Positions 12,337 through 23,599 of a stretch of DNA of 64,000 nt are shown in pieces. Each line of letters begins with the position of its first letter. The first letter of the stretch is position 1. A model generated the notes under the pieces. The model saw only the letters and a list, made by a program, of their open reading frames with translations, ran no database searches and was not told the DNA's origin. Source of the DNA: Adiantum capillus-veneris (taxonomy: Eukaryota > Streptophyta > Polypodiopsida > Polypodiales > Pteridaceae). The position numbers and the translations under genes were made by a program. The stretch is from the NCBI GenBank assembly GCA_014529385.2, contig CM043942.1, forward strand, positions 4,056,501 to 4,120,500. Direction: 5' to 3'.

Positions 12337-12348
12337 TGGTATCAAAGC
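12337..12348 (+). other. Primer-binding site, initiator-Met tRNA
   Basis: TGGTATCAAAGC differs by one base from the TGGTATCAGAGC that plant LTR elements use to pair with the 3' end of initiator-Met tRNA. It starts one base after the CA end of the LTR, which fixes the element on the + strand. Confidence 0.85.
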
Positions 12349-12691
12349 ATTTGGTTTCTCTTTTCTTGCTTAAGAAGAGAGGTACTTAATTAGCCTATTA
12401 ATGATTGATTTTGTTAATTATATTAGGGTAAGTGGGATTGGGATCTATTATTGCTTTTGTTGAGCTCACTATGTGGGATATGGTGCACACCTCGGGAGCC
12501 ATAAGAAGTCCGAAAGGAGCTATCCCTCGGCAATTTTGTAATGTTAGACCCACCCCACTACTCTCTATAATTAACCAATACAAGTCGTGGGTGTAGATAC
12601 TTAAGTGCTTATTTTCAAAGGCTAAGAGGAGCAGCAACTAAGGTTTTGGATTGCCAAAGAATACCTAAGTAAACACATAAGTATAATTAGC

Positions 12692-14687
12692 ATGGCTGAT
12701 AATAACCAAGAGAGTAGAATGAACATTAATAACTTTGGTTTTTCACATGAAGGTGCTAATGATGATGCCCCCATGTTTATCAGTTATCTTGTTACTAGGT
12801 TGCATCAAGCTAGGGGACACCCTACTTTTTGCAAGCCGAAGTTACTCAACAACTTCGTGCTTATGGGATTTCCCTTCCTCTCCAAGAGGAGCAAGAGCTT
12901 AGGAGGCCTTTTGATGAGACCCCCAAAAGAAGACTCTCTCCCATACGAGAGGAGGATTCCAAAGAACAAGAAAATAATGAATCCCTAAGTTCCTCTGAAG
13001 ATCTGGGTGGCTCCATGAAGATGGCAGTCTAGACGATCGCCAACTCCTCCCATGAGGAAATGGTCAACACACGGTCCTTCTCCTCATCACTCCAAAAGGA
13101 AATAGAGGAAATCAAGGAAGAAAAGGAGAACAAAGAGGTCACCCTATTCTCCTTCTTCTTCACCTTCCTCCTCTCTCAACGAAAGCTATGGCTATTCTCC
13201 TAGAGAATACAAGAGGGGAGGACATCGCAAATCATTCCCTGCATGGCAAAGATCACAAAAGCTCAAGAAGTTCAAAGAGGGAGGGAAGCGTATCTCTTTT
13301 CTCACCTATGATGGCACCTTTGGTGCCATCGATAAAAGTATTGGCCTTCATCGAGCAATTTGATGCGGCCATCTCTATCAAAAACACATTTCCTGTGCCT
13401 CCGGTAAAAGATCTATTTGATAAGCTACAAGGCTCACCTACTTCAGTATGATTGATCTTAAAAGTTTCTATCATAAAATAAGGATAGTGTATGAAGATAT
13501 TCTAAAGACCGTGTTTCATACAACGTTTGGTCTTTATGAATATCTAGTCATGCCTTTTGGATTGACCAATGCACTAGCCACATTCAATCATTTGATGGAG
13601 AAAATATTAAGACCTTACCGCAAGTTCACTGGAGTGTCCTTTGATTATATCATCATCTACTCCAAGTCCTTGGAGGAACACAAGCAACATCTCCAAGTTA
13701 TTTTTCAAGCATTGAGGGAGAACAAGCTTTTTCTCAACCAAAAGAAAAGCAATTTTTCCTTCAAGAGATTCAATATTTAGGTCATATTATCTCTCAAGAT
13801 GGTATCCGTATGGATCCATCAAAGTTAGAGGTAACAAAAGCATGGCCTAATCCAAGATATCTACATGAGCTAAGAAGTTTTATTGGTATGTGTGCATACT
13901 ATAGACGCTTTATAGAAAAGTTTTCTCAAATAACAGGACCATTACATGACTCAACAAAGAAGAACATTAAGTATTCATGGACTCCTAAGGAGCAAAAAGC
14001 TTTTGACAAGCTCAAAGAGAAGCTTACCTCTCAACTAGTCCTCATGATTCAGGGTCTCTCAAAGCCATTCGAGGTCCAATGTGATGCTTGTGGTGATTGC
14101 CTTGGAGCAGTCTTGCTTCAAGAAGGGCATGCATAGCATATGAGAGCCCAAGGCTCAATAGGGATGAACGGATCTTGGGCATTTATGAGAAAGAGCTTTT
14201 AGCTGTTCTACATGTCCTAGAAACATGGAAGCACTATTTATTGGGGACTCCATTCAAGAAGGGCATGCATAGCATATGAGAGCCGAAGGCTCAATACGGA
14301 TGAACGGATCTTGGGCATTTATGAGAAAGAGATTTTAGTTGTTCTACATGTCCTAGAAACATGGAAGCGCTATTTATTGGGGACTCCATTCATTTTACAA
14401 ACAAACCAACAAAGTCTCAAGTACTTCATGACGCAAACCAAGCTTTTTGACAAACAAATGAGGTGGGAAAATTTTCTTTCGCAATTTTATTTTCATATTG
14501 CTCACATTGCTCTGGTAAGCACAATCAAGTGGGTGATGCACTTTCACGACGACCAAAAGTCAATGCGGTGTCTATAGAAACTCACAATGATCTATCTTCT
14601 ATGATACATGAGTGTGCTACTGACCCTGACTTTAAAGATGTTGAGAGCGGGCTTTTTGGAATGGGGCCTCTAAACCCAAATCAATGA
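12692..14687 (+). pseudogene. Ty3/gypsy gag-RT-RNase H relic with internal deletion
   Basis: About 13290-13375 reads as the start of gag (FLTYDGTFGAID, LAFIEQFDAA) but passes directly into the reverse transcriptase phrase FPVPPVKDLFDKLQGS, so most of gag, the protease and the first RT block are missing. RT continues at 13448-13780 (MIDLKSFYHKIRI, LVMPFGLTNA) and, after a frameshift, at about 13772-14136 (YLGHIISQDGIRMD, LRSFIGMCAYYRRF, FEVQCDACGDCLGAVL). The catalytic box normally FDD reads FDY (Tyr codon 13646-13648). RNase H follows (AIAYESPRLN, IYEKELLAVLHVLETWKHYLLG), is partly duplicated, and ends near 14640 with the usual linker. No integrase follows. Non-functional. Confidence 0.9.
14121..14392 (+). 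repeat. 136-bp tandem duplication inside RNase H
   Basis: 14121-14256 is repeated at 14257-14392 with only a few substitutions. 136 is not a multiple of three, so the duplication shifts the reading frame. It arose within this copy after insertion or during reverse transcription. Confidence 0.9.
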
Positions 14688-15348
14688 GCCAACCCTCACA
14701 AAATGCTCGTAGAGGAGTACGTACACTACTTGGGGCACCACATTCTTTTGGGAGTGGAGAAGGAAACCAACCAAATAACACTTGCACACACCCACTCAAG
14801 CAATACTCTTTGATGAACCCTTACTATGTACACTTTGGACACTTGACACCACCAACAATTATGCAACCCAATGCCAGGCACCAAATGTAAATATGCAATT
14901 CGTGGAAATACTTTCACCTTCTCCCATAAGAAGACCCATGATATATCCAAACTCCTCTTCTCAAGCACTCATCAAAGATCATGTGCACAAGAGTTGCCTC
15001 TCAAAACACAAGGGAATCACCTACAACAAAACTAACGCACTTTGCATAGAGAACTCATCTCCATCTATGCAATGCCGTGACAAATTAAACCACCATAAGA
15101 GATAGCAAAGAGACACTTGATTGTCAAAGATGATTTAATGATCATGAGAGATATCATGATGTATTTACAAATTATTGAGGTGCTACAATGATTTATTGGG
15201 TTGATGGAGTAAGAGATTGTACAATAGGAAGAGCGGAGGATAGAGTTGCACTTCCTCCAAAGAGGAGGGCTAGGAGGGAGGGATTTGGATGTGAAAGAGG
15301 GAGTTCGATGTTTCCCTAGTATTGATCAAGACCAAAATGAAGTTGAAA

Positions 15349-15350
<2 letters not shown>

Positions 15351-15432
<82 letters not shown>
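15351..15432. repeat. (GT)n microsatellite
   Basis: A pure GT run of about 82 bases, capable in principle of forming Z-DNA. It lies just downstream of a candidate reverse-strand TATA box. Confidence 0.95.
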
Positions 15433-15433
<1 letters not shown>

Positions 15434-15451
15434 AAGTCTCTCCAAGAGGGG

Positions 15452-15461
15452 CTATTTATAG
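15452..15461 (-). promoter_or_regulatory. Candidate TATA box
   Basis: Reverse strand CTATAAATAG fits the plant TATA consensus. It would direct transcription leftward through the (AC)n tract. There is no supporting transcript. Confidence 0.4.
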
Positions 15462-15484
15462 ATGTGCAAGAGTGGGATTATGTT

Positions 15485-15523
15485 ACACTTAATTAGGGTG
15501 AGTGATTCGCCCTAATTAAGTGT
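15485..15523. repeat. Perfect 14-bp inverted repeat, 11-base loop
   Basis: Arms 15485-15498 and 15510-15523 are exactly complementary (core CACTTAATTAGGG and CCCTAATTAAGTG). It may be a hairpin in an LTR or a foldback footprint. Confidence 0.8.
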
Positions 15524-16329
15524 CCTTTGACCACTTATTGCATATTGGACATAAAATGGATTATTTACTCACAAAAAATAGCATTTTAGACCGTGAAGGC
15601 TCCATATGGGTGCATAATGTATGTGGGGCCCACCATGATGCCCTACGGGTGGCTCTTGTAGGATATCTCAACTTGTTTGTTTTGGCATTGGAAGCATCTT
15701 TTGGTCGGTCCCATCACATGCAAGTGACCTTGAACACTCATTACTCTTCTAGAAGATGAGTAAGGGTAAGATAAGATCTTACCCTCTTGATTTACTTGAT
15801 TTACAAATCCCTTTTGCTACGATTCAGACAGATTTACATTGTTTTGACCATAACTTTTTACCTGTAGCTCGGAATGCATGCTTCAAAAGGCAAATTTGAC
15901 CTCCTCAAAGTGTTTGATATGAATTTTGACTATTCCTCATGTTCATGCACCAAGAAATTTGGTTTGGAAGGTCCAAACTAGGCTAGGGAACCTTTTGCAT
16001 CCAAGTCTTCTTATATGGGCCCTTTGCTTGTATGCATCCAAGGAATCATGCTTTTTCAAAAGGGTATGATGCTTAAACAAAGAGAGGAGGGCCCAAATGC
16101 ATTTGCTTGTGAAAAGAATTACAATTTGAGTCTTTTTTTCAAAGGAGAAAAACTATATGGATATTCTTAAGAGATATTGGGCCACCTATGTAGGGCATAG
16201 AAGATTTGTAAAGCTAGACCATAATCTTTGGTAAAGGCAAGTGGAGAGTTGATTTCTTTGATAATTTATTTATATGGGGTGGAATATAGATATATTATTT
16301 TCCTACTACTAATTTACAAGAGGTATCTT

Positions 16330-17930
16330 ACAAGAGCAGCAGCAGTCAAATGGCAATCCCAATCATTAGGCCGATCCACAACCTGCTTAGAAATGATCTT
16401 ACATATCATTCCATTCACTTTTTCCACCAATCGATTTCATTAAGGATAGTATGGTGTGGAATGCAAGTGTTTCACTTTTAACCTTCTCAAGGGATCATTC
16501 AGAAGGTCGGCCCTAAAACCCTGGCCTTGATCTGATAAGATTTCTAGGGTTCAGGTTGTGCTTGTTGCTTCTGCCCATCGTGTCATGTAGTCAAACACCC
16601 ATGATGGTGAAAACTTTCCCTGAAGAAGTAAGAAGTAGGGAACCTATTGCATCCACACCCCACTTTTCAAAACGGCCATAGGATATTATTGGGACTCGAG
16701 GCTCATATGTTTGTCGTCTATCCCCAGCAATTTGGCATTTCTTACAGGCCTTACACCAATGTTGGACATCACGATGTAAGCTCGGCCAAATAATCCCTGC
16801 TTGTAAAATCTTCCTACTTGTAATATTTTGAGAAAAGTGACCACCACAAACATCATCATGACATGAAAGAAGAATTTTCTCTATCTCCTACACACCTGGT
16901 ACTCTCCTCAAGACCAAATCTTTCCCTTTGTGATATAAGTCATCCCCGATCAACTAGTAAGGTGTGGCCTTCTTGATTAGTCTATGTATTTGCACCTTAT
17001 CTAAGTGTTGGGACACTCACCTGCTTGTAGGAAGAAAATAGTGTCTTTTAGCTCCTCTTGACCTTGATATTTGGGTTCATAATGTTTCACACTTCCTACC
17101 ACCATTTGAAGCTTTTCATTTGCAAGCAAGTCTGCTTCCTTGTTATGAGTTCTCACAATGTGTTGTACATGTGTTTCTTTAAAACCTTTCATCAAAGCTC
17201 TTACACTACTAAAACACTCAAACAATGTACAATTCTTGCACCTCCAAGCCCCTTGGATTTGCCTGACCACTAGCAAAGAATCGCCTTTTATAATAAGTCT
17301 TTGTATGCCTAATTCTTTGCATTATCCCAAGGGTTAGAGCCTAATACTCAGCCTCATTGTTACAGTGGACATTGGGTAGAGTGATACCTGTTTTAACCAT
17401 TACCTCCTTTTGTGGGTTCAAAATGATGATTCCTTGCTGGTTTGTCATGTTGGCATTGATAAGCTCCATCAAATCACAAAGTATGGGCATTTTCAATCTC
17501 CTTCTCTTTGAACTGTTTGAGCCTTCCTCTCTTTGTAGCCGTGATCCTTCCCTTTCTCTCACTTTGTAGGTGAGAATGTTTGCAAGTCCTGCTCTTGTGC
17601 TATCTTTTACAAGGAAAGTGTATTCAAATTCCTGGAGTTCAAGCACCCACTTTGCTATTTTAGATGAGAGGCTCATACGTTGTACTACATATGGTAGATT
17701 GTGCTCCAAGGTGAGAAAAACAAATGGTACAGGAAGAAGATACGATCGAAACTTTCTTACAGCAAACAAAAATGCAAATACCACTTTCTCCATTTCAGTG
17801 TATCCCTTCTCTGCGGGATTCATCACCTTGCTTGCAAAATAGACAAGCCTCATGTATGAGAGTCTTACCATATGGCGAGCAAATATTTCCGAGCAAGGCA
17901 ACTAAGCGAGCGAGCATTTTAAAGAGAGAT
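16330..17930 (-). pseudogene. Ty3/gypsy RNase H - second RNase H - integrase relic
   Basis: Reading leftward: 17901-17341 gives the Ty3/gypsy RNase H region (YFASKVMNPAEKGYTEMEK, YLLPVPFVFLT, LSSKIAKWVLELQEFEYTF) and then the start of a second RNase H (HCNNEAEY). This continues at 17276-17001 (VVRQIQGAWRCKN, HIVRTHNKEADLLANE). About 16880-16330 gives the zinc-binding and catalytic parts of integrase (WPSLHRDVQHWCKACKKCQ, WGVDAIG, ILSDQGQGF, VEKVNGM), broken by frameshifts. A second RNase H between RNase H and integrase is known from the Tat/Ogre branch of plant Ty3/gypsy elements. RT is not visible upstream, so this is a fragment. Confidence 0.85.
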
Positions 17931-18399
17931 ATAGAAAAAGATAGAGATAAAGAGATAAAATTTTCTCTAATTGCTCTTGACCAAGAAATTGAAGGTATAC
18001 TAGAAAGGTTTCCACTAGAAAGGTTTCTCTCTCCTCTTACTCCATTCCATACTATCTGAAGAAAATGTTATCTGCATATTTACTGGGTTATATTTGGCTT
18101 GAATCTTTCATATAGCTACAACATTGACCAATGCTTCTCATAGTACAAAATTTGAGGTGAATTTCTTTATGTCTCTTGAAGCAAGTCTTTCTCCTTGGTA
18201 TAATCCCAAGGCACCTTGTAGGTGTGTAGGTGTATTATATATGTTTGACAAGAGGGTATATTATAGATTCATACAAGTTACAAATTTACACTTACAAGTG
18301 GGTCATTTAAACTTGATTTTTAGAAAATCTTAAAGGTTTGTGAAGAAACGCTAGTGTACAAAATGTGTAAAGGGGGGTTTTTATTGGGCTTTAGTTGCA

Positions 18400-19110
18400 A
18401 AATGTCAAATATAACAAAAGAGAGGATGGTGGATATCAAAGTAGACATGATTGACGCAATGATGAAGATTATAAGACATGATCGACATGAAATTGGCATG
18501 ATGGAAAAAGTTGCAAAAGAGATGATGATGGAGATCATAGTAGACATGATCAATACAATGATAGAGATCATCATAGTAGACATGATTGACATGAGACAAG
18601 GTATGAAGCCAAAGCGACCATGACAAAAAGGATGAATATAGAAGGGACTTTTAGCGTTAAGACCCACAATGACACAGGGAGAACCAACACGAGCTTGAGC
18701 ACGAGGGTAAGTTGAAAGAAGAGGAACAACACATAAGTAGTGGTGATGGTAGACATGACAGCCAAAGTGAACACGAAAATAGGTACGATGGTAGAAGCTG
18801 CTAAAGAGATGATGGTGGAGATAGCAGGAGAGATTATTGACACCATGATGGAGATTGCAGTATGCATGATCAACCTAAGAGAAGGTATAAACCTAAAGAG
18901 ATCATCAAAAATAAAATTAATATAGAAGGGATGGTACCCACATGGATGGTGATTGATGGACTCCTAGACAACATGATGACCACAACAATAGATACAATGG
19001 ATATACTAGTAGCGATGATGATGATGCACATAGAGATCATTGTATCAAGACAAAGGAGCTTGAAATTGAGCTCAATGAGGATGAACCAAACTTCTTAAGA
19101 GTTCAAACAA
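18400..19110 (+). repeat. Diverged duplication of a hydrophilic, possibly gag-derived segment
   Basis: Two segments about 320 bases apart (near 18425-18650 and 18745-18935) share phrases such as GAGATGATG(A/G)TGGAGAT, GTAGACATGA and ATATAGAAGGGA. Locally they repeat ATGAT/GACATG motifs. In one frame they give Arg-Asp-His-rich text (SRHDQYNDRDHHSRHD), resembling the polar linker of a retroviral-type gag. Stops are frequent. Confidence 0.5.
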
Positions 19111-20609
19111 GGTACTCCACTTATGTGTCACCAATGAAAATCATAAGAAAATTTTATGGCTCTTTTAATACAGCTTCGATGACACATTCTACTTCAGCCA
19201 AAGAGAGGAGAGAGTGATGAGAGCAGTAGAAAACGACTCTGGCTAATTCTATACCAAAGGATCTGATTTGTCTTTGGGAAGATCCCATGTGAGAAACAAG
19301 AGAGAATCATGAGAATATTATTTATAGACTTAAAATAGAGAATGAGGCAGTGTAAACACACACAGTTAAGACCAAAGATGATAGAGTGAGAACCAGTAAG
19401 AGCTTGAGCATGAGCTTGAGATCATGAGGCCAAATTGAAATTTTCTAACTCTTATTTTCTATAGTGTTGCAAGGTTTGGACATTGAATGAACTGTAACCA
19501 AAACAATCAAGGATACAACTACAATGCAAAATTTAGATACAATTTCTTTCCAATAGAACATACTATATTCAATGCTAGTTTTCATTATGGAACGATCAAG
19601 GGATATAGTTTTAAAGGACGAGGCCATGTGGCTCTATATTTTTCTGAATAAAATTTGTGTGAGGACTTAGACTTGCACTCCACAATTATTTGTGAGTTGA
19701 ATTGAGCAAGTTCATAGTAAATAATCATGGCACACCGCTTCTACCCGAGCCATCCACACTGCTTCTACCTCGAGCCATCCACACCGATACAAATGGCTAG
19801 ACACAGATTTTGGTGCATAGACAATGTTACTTAAGAGTTGAGTCACAACAGAGCGAGTGGGTGTAGCTAGGGTTAAGTGGATGTACGCTTTGTACTAAAG
19901 CGCCCTCTCATGGTGATCAAAACTCATAGCAAACATAGAAGGAAATATTTCTAGACTTTGTTTTTCTCATTCGGTCCTCTTCTTATATGAACGAGGAGAG
20001 AATCTGCTCAACAGAATTCTCTTTCAATTTTCAAGACTGAGCTTTCGGCCTTTTTGTTTTTAGGCAAGACTTTCACCCCACTGTACTCGAGTGCAACTCA
20101 TCAGCTCTAATATCAATGCAAAGGGGTCAAGAACCTAAAAATATTCGGGGCCCTATAAAAGCTCAAATACTTCATCATAAACATTACAAGTTTAAGGGTA
20201 ATTCTTGTTTGATAAAGAATGCAGATAGGCTAGCTGCCTATAACCTTTCGCATCGGCACGGATGGAGATAGTCAAAATTTGGAGCATAGAAAATTTTCTT
20301 TAAGGGTGCGTACGCACGGGCAGGGTTTGACCCCCGCCTACTAACGCCAGCCAGCTACGCTCTTTTTGCTCCACTCTGCCGATTTTGGAAAATTTAGAAA
20401 TTGCTTTTGCTAACCCCGATCGAGTGCTGCGAGCAAACAATTTGCATGCACAACGACTGCTGGTTTAAATAAGAAAACTCCAAAATAGCTGATGCACGGC
20501 AAGGGTAGCACCCCTCGCCCGTGCGAAACTGCTCTAATATCATGAAAATCTTCAGCCTTGAAAAGTTCCAATACTTCATCATGAAGGCTGCAAATTTAAG
20601 GGAAAGCAA

Positions 20610-20651
20610 CTGCCTCTAGCCATCTGCGCCAACGCGGATGGCTAGAGGCAG
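20610..20651. repeat. GC-rich palindrome, member 1
   Basis: 15-base arms CTGCCTCTAGCCATC and GATGGCTAGAGGCAG are exactly complementary. The inner bases add a wobble pair and three further pairs around a 4-base loop. Confidence 0.9.
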
Positions 20652-21099
20652 GTTTCATTCGGAAGCATTCGGCATCTATGACTTAGCAACCATAACAACA
20701 TTCAAAGCTGAACCGCACAGCGCCCCTGATGCATTGCCCACACCGCTACTAGGCACCCGATGCTCATAAGCTTTTCTCTGATCGATGGCGACAATAGGTA
20801 GCTCAAGTCACGTCAGTGAATATAACTCTTGATGGCTTGTTAATGCCATGACAGTGAGACGCCGTGAAACCTCGCAGGCCACCATCACTGCAAAACCCTA
20901 AATGGAGGCAAACCGTCAGAACCCAAAGTCTAGCTTTCCGAGATGAGATGAAAGAGAAAGGTGGAGAACTTGCTTCGCTGTGGGGAAGAACACAGAGATT
21001 GGAAAAACAACTAGATTGTTGCCTTCATTGGCCCTGAGCGCAGTAGGTCTTGCAACTCTGCCAAGTTCTCGCTCCTCATATTTTTGGTGAAAAAAGAAA

Positions 21100-21142
21100 C
21101 TGCCTGTAGCTGTCCGCGCCGGCGTGGATGGCTACAGACAGG
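21100..21142. repeat. GC-rich palindrome, member 2
   Basis: Arms of about 21 bases with roughly four mismatches; clearly the same sequence type as 20610-20651 (CTGCCTGTAGC, then GGATGGCTACAGACAGG). Confidence 0.85.
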
Positions 21143-21264
21143 TTCTTAATGGAAATCATGACTCGTATCTGTGTGGTGCTCAACACACTTAAGATTCAAA
21201 GCGGCCAAGTGATTCATATGGATGTTTCTTAAATTTCTTTGAACTTCAGACGCGGCCTCGTGCG

Positions 21265-21427
<163 letters not shown>

Positions 21428-21688
21428 CCTGAAACTCTTTCGCTAGAGATCATGCCAAGATTCTTCCATGTTGTAGTGAACGAGATCATGTTTGTGAGAG
21501 GAAGGGTCTAACTGCATGTTTGCTAGAGCAGAGGTAGAGAGAGAGAGAGAGAGAGAGAGACAGCCAGCCGACGTTCTGCAACATGGGAGCAGATCAGAAG
21601 CGGCAGTCAAGAGCAGCCAGCTTGAGCTCCAAGCTAACTGGCAAGCTCATGTATACAGCTTGCCAGAGACAAATTCAGATACTGGACA

Positions 21689-22322
21689 TTGCCCGGCCAC
21701 TCAGCTAACTGGTGGAATTCTCATACAGAAGTGTTTTATGCTGAGCTATTACCCCCAAATAATATGTATCAGAGATGTAACAAGCAATGGGCTCTCAATA
21801 TGAATGTAACATGGTGGAACAATGTACTCAGTAAAATCTGGCTTGTACCAAATAAGTTTAAATTTAAATTCTTCTTGTGGAGAGTATGTACAGGTACTTT
21901 GGCCACTGCTGCAAACTTGAACAGGAAAGGCTTCACAAATGGGAATTGTTCTAGATGTAAGAAAAGGGAAACTATGAGACATGTTTTTTGGCATTGTAAA
22001 ATTGTTGCAGAATGGTGGAAATGGGCTGAGTACATGTGGATTACATCTTGGGGGTTCATATAACAAAACACAAGCTCACTTTTGATAAAGTGAACACACA
22101 ACAAGACTCTGCACTTCAGTTTGCTCTACAATCCTTTAGAATCTTGTTTCTGTGGTTCATTTGGTCAATGAGAAACATGCAAATTTTTTAGAAGTATACA
22201 GGGTTCAACCATACAGTTCCTATGAAAGTCATCAGAGACAAGATGCTAGAAGACACCATGGTGTTGAAAGATAAAGGCCTCAGAGATAAAGTATTGCATA
22301 TCCTCAACAAACTCCCAGTTTG
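21689..22322 (+). pseudogene. LINE ORF2 C-terminal relic (zinc-binding RT region)
   Basis: The frame to 22063 contains WWNNVLSKIWLVPNKFKFKF, FLWRVCTGTLATAANL, then CSRCKKRETMRHVFWHC. This is the Cys-Cys-His-Cys zinc-binding region that follows reverse transcriptase in plant L1-type LINEs (the zf-RVT family). A frameshift near 22063 leads to LQFALQSFRILFLWFIWS and MRNMQIF, the usual continuation, ending at a TGA near 22322. RT and endonuclease are absent, so this is a 5'-truncated dead copy. It is not the same family as the three LINEs at 31-35 kb and 57-64 kb. Confidence 0.85.
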
Positions 22323-22380
22323 ATGAGGAAGTATGGTAAATTGTAAAATGCTCTTGTAAATATAATATAGAATCTTTTCC

Positions 22381-22385
<5 letters not shown>

Positions 22386-22448
<63 letters not shown>
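22386..22448. repeat. (GA)n microsatellite, one interruption
   Basis: About 63 bases of GA with one C change, some 60 bases after the LINE relic ends. Confidence 0.95.
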
Positions 22449-22449
22449 T

Positions 22450-23288
22450 GAGCTACTTTGTCTTCTTGCAGTCAAATCTCTGCAGCAATTCATGTTTATT
22501 TTGAACCTCTGCAGCACTTCAAATTGATTACAAATGTTTGTTGGTCTTGAATAGAAGCTCCTCCACCTCCCTAAGCGGTAGGCCCGCTACAGGTTTGTCA
22601 ACTTTGAGCTTTGAGGAAGATAAAGGCTTATTGCTCCAAGAAGGAGTAACATAATTAGCCAAGGAAGGTTGAGCGAGCGGCAGACAGCAGGTGCACTTGC
22701 AGCTTGCAACTCTCATCTGGATACGGATGTTCCTGTTCTTATATGTGTAACTGCTGCCTGCAACGAGGAAAAGAAGGTCATGGACCTACACGGATTTGGT
22801 GTTAAGTACCATTAGTAGGCTTGCCATGGTCTGAAGCACAAATTTTAGACATTGGAAGACCTCCCAGTGCTACCCTGAAGTAGTTCGACATCAGCGCTGT
22901 TTGCAGATACAAAATTCGGCATCGTTCATATTTTTTTCTTCTTCTTTTTCATCCTTTCACGCTCAATTAACGGTTTTAGGTCTTTGGCTTTTTTCCTTCA
23001 ATCAGGAGGGCTTTCACACCTATAAAGACTGCAATCTCAAGCGAAATCTCCATCATCAATTGCATTTCAAAACACTGTATTAAGACACAGTTGTAAACGC
23101 TATCGAGTGTTGAAAACTCGACAAATTTGAAGTCCGTAGCAATTGCAGTAGACAACAAGTATAGTGTAAGCAGGCTAAGGCTAAACGACAAGCATTTCAA
23201 ACACTCTCTCACTGAAGGATGATCTGGCCTCGCATTGTGATTAGAGTTGTGAAATGTGCTTCTGAAATGCTTCAATTTTTCTAAGCTT
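22450..23288. other. No gene recognised
   Basis: Short open frames on both strands (up to 99 codons), none with a recognisable motif. Confidence 0.4.
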
Positions 23289-23455
23289 TATGTTTTTTTT
23301 AGAGAGAGAGAGAGAGAGAGAAGAAGAAGAGAATTTTAACGTCATAGAAAATATCCCAAGAGACCTTAAAGATCTATCCGACGAGGAGGGTTGAACTCAA
23401 GACCTATTGTTCAAGAGGGAAATGGCATAACCAATCTACCACACTTGGGTGATAG
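23289..23455 (-). mobile_element. tRNA-derived SINE
   Basis: The reverse strand carries a good RNA polymerase III A box (TGGTAGATTGG, 23431-23441) and a B box (GAGTTCAACCC, 23388-23398) separated by 32 bases, as in a tRNA. About 70 bases of unrelated body follow, then GACGTTAA (23336-23343), a TTC/CT-rich tail and a short A run. A second, truncated copy lies on the + strand at 36190-36290 and shares the B box, body and pyrimidine tail. This is the layout of a SINE transcribed by pol III and copied by a partner LINE. Confidence 0.75.
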
Positions 23456-23507
23456 AAAGTTTATATCATTTTCCTCTTCGTATTAGCGCGCGTGCGCACA
23501 CGCACAC

Positions 23508-23511
<4 letters not shown>

Positions 23512-23581
<70 letters not shown>
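23512..23581. repeat. (GA)n microsatellite beside a CG/CA-rich patch
   Basis: A pure GA run of about 70 bases, preceded by alternating purine-pyrimidine sequence (GCGCGCGTGCGCACACGCACAC) just after the SINE head. Confidence 0.95.
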
Positions 23582-23584
<3 letters not shown>

Positions 23585-23599
23585 GTCTAAATGGGGCTG

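Larger units (their letters stand above)
14700..15800 (-). mobile_element. Probable LTR-like sequence, minus orientation
   Basis: There is no coding sequence. On the reverse strand a TATA box (CTATAAATAG, 15452-15461) precedes an (AC)n tract (15351-15432 as GT on +), and a 14-base inverted repeat lies just upstream. This looks like the promoter half of an LTR on the - strand, but no second copy was found in the window, so the boundaries are uncertain. Confidence 0.4.
19111..21230. other. No gene; short palindromic repeats
   Basis: No recognisable coding sequence in about 2.1 kb. The notable content is a family of GC-rich palindromes (20610-20651, 21100-21142) and related phrases near 19740-19800 and 20230-20265. 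Confidence 0.5.

Noticed and set aside
18340-19110. CRISPR-like or regular satellite array
   Set aside because: Spacing is irregular, units are diverged, and the context is a plant retroelement.
23388-23441. A true tRNA gene
   Set aside because: A and B boxes are present but no full cloverleaf or acceptor stem follows; the body and tail fit a SINE.
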